DNA from: Chitinophagales bacterium
Lineage (GTDB): Bacteria > Bacteroidota > Bacteroidia > Chitinophagales > Chitinophagaceae
DNA: 64,000 nucleotides
Assembly (NCBI GenBank): GCA_013298665.1
Contig: JAAFIK010000006.1
Location: 1 to 64,000 of the forward strand
Direction of reading: 5' to 3'
Under the pieces are notes generated by a model that searched no databases, was not told the DNA's origin, and saw only the letters and a program-made list of their open reading frames with translations. Below are positions 62,214 through 64,000 of the stretch, piece by piece. Both the position numbers and the translations under genes were made by a program. Numbering within the stretch: position 1 is the first letter of the stretch; every line of letters starts with the position of its first letter.

Positions 62214-62221
62214 CAAATATA
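62214..62221 (-). promoter_or_regulatory. -7 box of TPR gene
   Basis: Minus-strand TATATTTG, an exact TAnnTTTG match, 10 bases before the ATG at 62203. Confidence 0.55.
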
Positions 62222-62276
62222 CAAGGCCGGGTAAAGGGACCGGCTACCGTGTAGCGGGTATATTCGTGCTGTCGGT

Positions 62277-63356
62277 TCAGCGGATGGCCTGCATCAGTTT
62301 CGCCCAGAAATCATTGTCAAAGCTGGACGGGCCGAGGAGAACCTGTCCGGCATCATCGCCCTGCCTTACTACTACGAGTTCCTTACTGGGTACCACGTAT
62401 ATTTTTTTGTCGCCCTTGCCCAGCGCCGAAATCATATCGGGTGGCGCGGCAGGTGCCAGCATTGTCGGAAACACCAGGGTTGAGGCGGGTGCCATCATGG
62501 ATGATTTCCCATTGAGCCACCAGAGATACCCATAAGACAGGTTGTAAGGATTGCTGGTATTGGTCATGGCACTAAAATAGCTGTTGTCTGTCATCAATTG
62601 CGTGCCATTCCAGTTGCCTTGCCGCAGGATCAGCGAGCCAAAGCGAGCCATATCACGGGTATTGAGGTAGAGCACATAGTCCAGCCAGGTAAAATTCTTC
62701 ATGCCGATTTTATCCGCCAGCCTTGTTTTTGTATATACGTTATAGTTGGTACCGGTAGCCCGGGCTACTACATCCTGGAGCAGGCGGTAAGGGGCATTGT
62801 AATAGTACCATTGTCCGCCGGCATCCGTTTTATAGGTCAGGCAGGCCGGTGTGGTACAGTTGTCATCAGGTACATTTTCATTAAGTCCGGTGGTCATGGT
62901 AAGCTGGTGGCGAACCGTAATCAGGTTTTCCTTTGCTGGTGGTGCCGAAGTCCAGCCCGTACCCAGGTATTGCGAGGTTTTGTTGTTGATGTTGAGTGTA
63001 CCCTCCTGCTGGGCCAGTCCAACCAGAAAAGCCGTTACCGTCTTACCCGCCGAAGCGATGGGATACCGCGTATTGAGGTTCCAGCCATTCCAGTAGTTTT
63101 CAGCAACGATCCGTCCCTTGTAGAGAATGATTACGCCATAGCTGTTCTTGCTCTGTGCAAAACTGAGGGCATCATTCAGTTTTGCCACATCCCAGCCTAA
63201 TGCTGCAGGACTTACCGTTTCCCAGGTATCGCTGCCAATGGGTGGATAATAGTAAGTGGTGGGGGGTATGGGTACAATGGGTTCAGGCTCGGGTGGTGTT
63301 TTTTTACAGGCGGCCAGCGATGTGCTTAACAGGAGGATGATAAAGATTTTGTGCAT
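62277..63356 (-). CDS. serine hydrolase, beta-lactamase/transpeptidase fold
   Basis: 359 aa from the ATG at 63356. A lipoprotein signal (IFIILLLSTSLAACKKTPPE, Cys17) and a Pro-rich linker precede the domain. The SxxK motif is Ser102-Ala-Gly-Lys105 (RYPIASAGKTVTAF), the YxN-like motif is in WYYYNAPYRLL, and the third motif may be LVFPTML or a nearby Gly-rich strand; class C-like family (pfam Beta-lactamase). It is more likely an esterase or peptidase on the outer membrane than a resistance enzyme. Monocistronic, transcribed left. Confidence 0.9.
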   Translation of the reverse strand: MHKIFIILLLSTSLAACKKTPPEPEPIVPIPPTTYYYPPIGSDTWETVSPAALGWDVAKLNDALSFAQSKNSYGVIILYKGRIVAENYWNGWNLNTRYPIASAGKTVTAFLVGLAQQEGTLNINNKTSQYLGTGWTSAPPAKENLITVRHQLTMTTGLNENVPDDNCTTPACLTYKTDAGGQWYYYNAPYRLLQDVVARATGTNYNVYTKTRLADKIGMKNFTWLDYVLYLNTRDMARFGSLILRQGNWNGTQLMTDNSYFSAMTNTSNPYNLSYGYLWWLNGKSSMMAPASTLVFPTMLAPAAPPDMISALGKGDKKIYVVPSKELVVVRQGDDAGQVLLGPSSFDNDFWAKLMQAIR

Positions 63357-63486
63357 ACAATACCGGTTTTGGGGCTTTTGACCATACAAACGCCGGAAAG
63401 TTTAAAATCTTGTACAGCCCCCCTTTTTTTGAGGAATCAAACCCATGTTATCGGGGGAGCGATGGAACCAATAAACGGGAACAGGC

Positions 63487-64000
63487 TTAGTGTCTCCTGA
63501 TGCGTTCACGACCCAGGGTTAAACCCAGTTTGATATTGAAACTCATATAAGCATCATTATCGCCGGGATCACCCCGTTGATCGCCCGGAAAAGTAACTGC
63601 ACCGGGGTTGAGCTCATATTTACGGTCGTTGAGCAGGAGTGCGTTGGTGAGTTTATTACCACTGAAATAGTTGGCATACAGGGTGGGGTCGATATACCAG
63701 CGGCTTACATCATCTAAATAATCTGTGGTCAGTATGCGGTAGACGAACTCAGCCCTCAGGTTGAGGATGGGTGAAAGCTCATAGCGGAAACCCACACCTA
63801 CCGGGAAATTGGTTTGCTTTAAGGCATAAGGCTTGCGGCTGGGAAATTCTTTAAAGCCCTGCCCTTCCGTACGCAGGGGCTGCAGATCTACCCATTTATT
63901 GCCCAGCTTTGCCTGCGGATTGAACGAGAAATAGCCAATGCCGGCAAGTAAATAGGGGGAGAGACGGGGTGGCTCCTGGTTGCGGGCCTCCCAATTGATA
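63487..64000 (-). CDS. PorG-like DUF6089 outer-membrane protein (partial)
   Basis: The last 170 residues are visible; the start lies beyond the right edge. The sequence has the pattern of this family: RLSPYLLAGIGYFSFNPQAK, VDLQPLRTEGQGF, FPVGVGFRYELSPILNLRAE, FVYRILTTDYLDDVS, YMSFNIKLGLTLGRER. The barrel strands alternate and end near the C-terminus. PorG and relatives are linked with type IX secretion in Bacteroidota, and the window has three T9SS cargo genes, but this copy may be a paralog rather than PorG itself. Confidence 0.85.
   Translation of the reverse strand, partial: INWEARNQEPPRLSPYLLAGIGYFSFNPQAKLGNKWVDLQPLRTEGQGFKEFPSRKPYALKQTNFPVGVGFRYELSPILNLRAEFVYRILTTDYLDDVSRWYIDPTLYANYFSGNKLTNALLLNDRKYELNPGAVTFPGDQRGDPGDNDAYMSFNIKLGLTLGRERIRRH

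Noticed and set aside
62277-63356. Antibiotic-resistance beta-lactamase
   Set aside because: The protein has the SxxK motif of the fold but resembles general lipoprotein serine hydrolases, so a resistance role is not supported.
1-64000. CRISPR array, rRNA, tRNA or prophage
   Set aside because: No regularly spaced identical repeats with unique spacers, no rRNA or tRNA-like cloverleaf sequence and no phage structural genes were seen. The array at 48432-49175 has contiguous degenerate units without spacers.

Overview
The window reads as a chromosomal segment of a Bacteroidota bacterium, most likely a member of the Chitinophagaceae or a close relative. The reasons are three secreted proteins with C-terminal type IX secretion sorting domains, a TonB-dependent receptor with a carboxypeptidase-like N-terminal domain, a GIN/DUF2807 protein, a TIGR02757 protein, LytS/LytTR regulators, many short-spacer lipoproteins, AT-rich leaders without Shine-Dalgarno sequences, and promoters with the Bacteroidota -7 box TAnnTTTG. 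No rRNA, tRNA or CRISPR array was seen.

Layout: 63-2060 (minus) is an operon of a hypothetical protein, an integral membrane protein and a NarL-type histidine kinase. 2520-6195 (plus) holds an 88-aa protein, a DyP-type peroxidase, a secreted protein and a small membrane protein. 6309-8817 (minus) is an ABC exporter with a LolA-like protein. 8957-10999 is a T9SS cargo. 11294-16202 (minus) is an operon running from a TonB-dependent receptor through a 2TM protein, a secreted protein and two paralogous membrane proteins to a winged-helix regulator. 16656-25183 (plus) is mostly housekeeping: radA, patatin, ComF, a beta-helix lipoprotein, glutathione peroxidase, proS, a GIN protein and a secreted protein. 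pdxA follows on the minus strand. 26616-33606 encodes an M1 aminopeptidase and a 1498-aa thrombospondin-type-3 repeat protein, both with T9SS tails. 33678-41142 (plus) has rsmA, a lipoprotein, the fused isobutyryl-CoA mutase icmF, an alpha/beta hydrolase and queA. 41167-48272 has a repeat lipoprotein, a TIGR02757 protein, ilvA, a CPBP-like protein, tag and uvrB.

48273-52314 is the accessory part. It contains a degenerate ~21-bp minisatellite with an internal 104-bp duplication, a lipoprotein, a HigB/HigA-like toxin-antitoxin pair between two ~90-bp direct repeats, an IS91-type transposase remnant, and an antitoxin/PIN-toxin pair bracketed by an imperfect inverted repeat.

52846-56760 (plus) carries a NodU/TobZ-type O-carbamoyltransferase translationally coupled to an aspartyl/asparaginyl hydroxylase-like oxygenase, then an HExxH protein and a PKHD-type 2-oxoglutarate oxygenase. 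This set suggests hydroxylation followed by O-carbamoylation of an unknown target and is the best candidate for an undescribed system. The rest (56836-64000) has a membrane protein, a fasciclin lipoprotein, a LytS/LytTR two-component pair, a TPR protein, a serine hydrolase and the end of a PorG-like (DUF6089) outer-membrane protein cut by the window edge.

Several -7 boxes lie only 4-8 bases before the start codon, so a number of these mRNAs look leaderless or nearly so; those boxes were used to choose starts.
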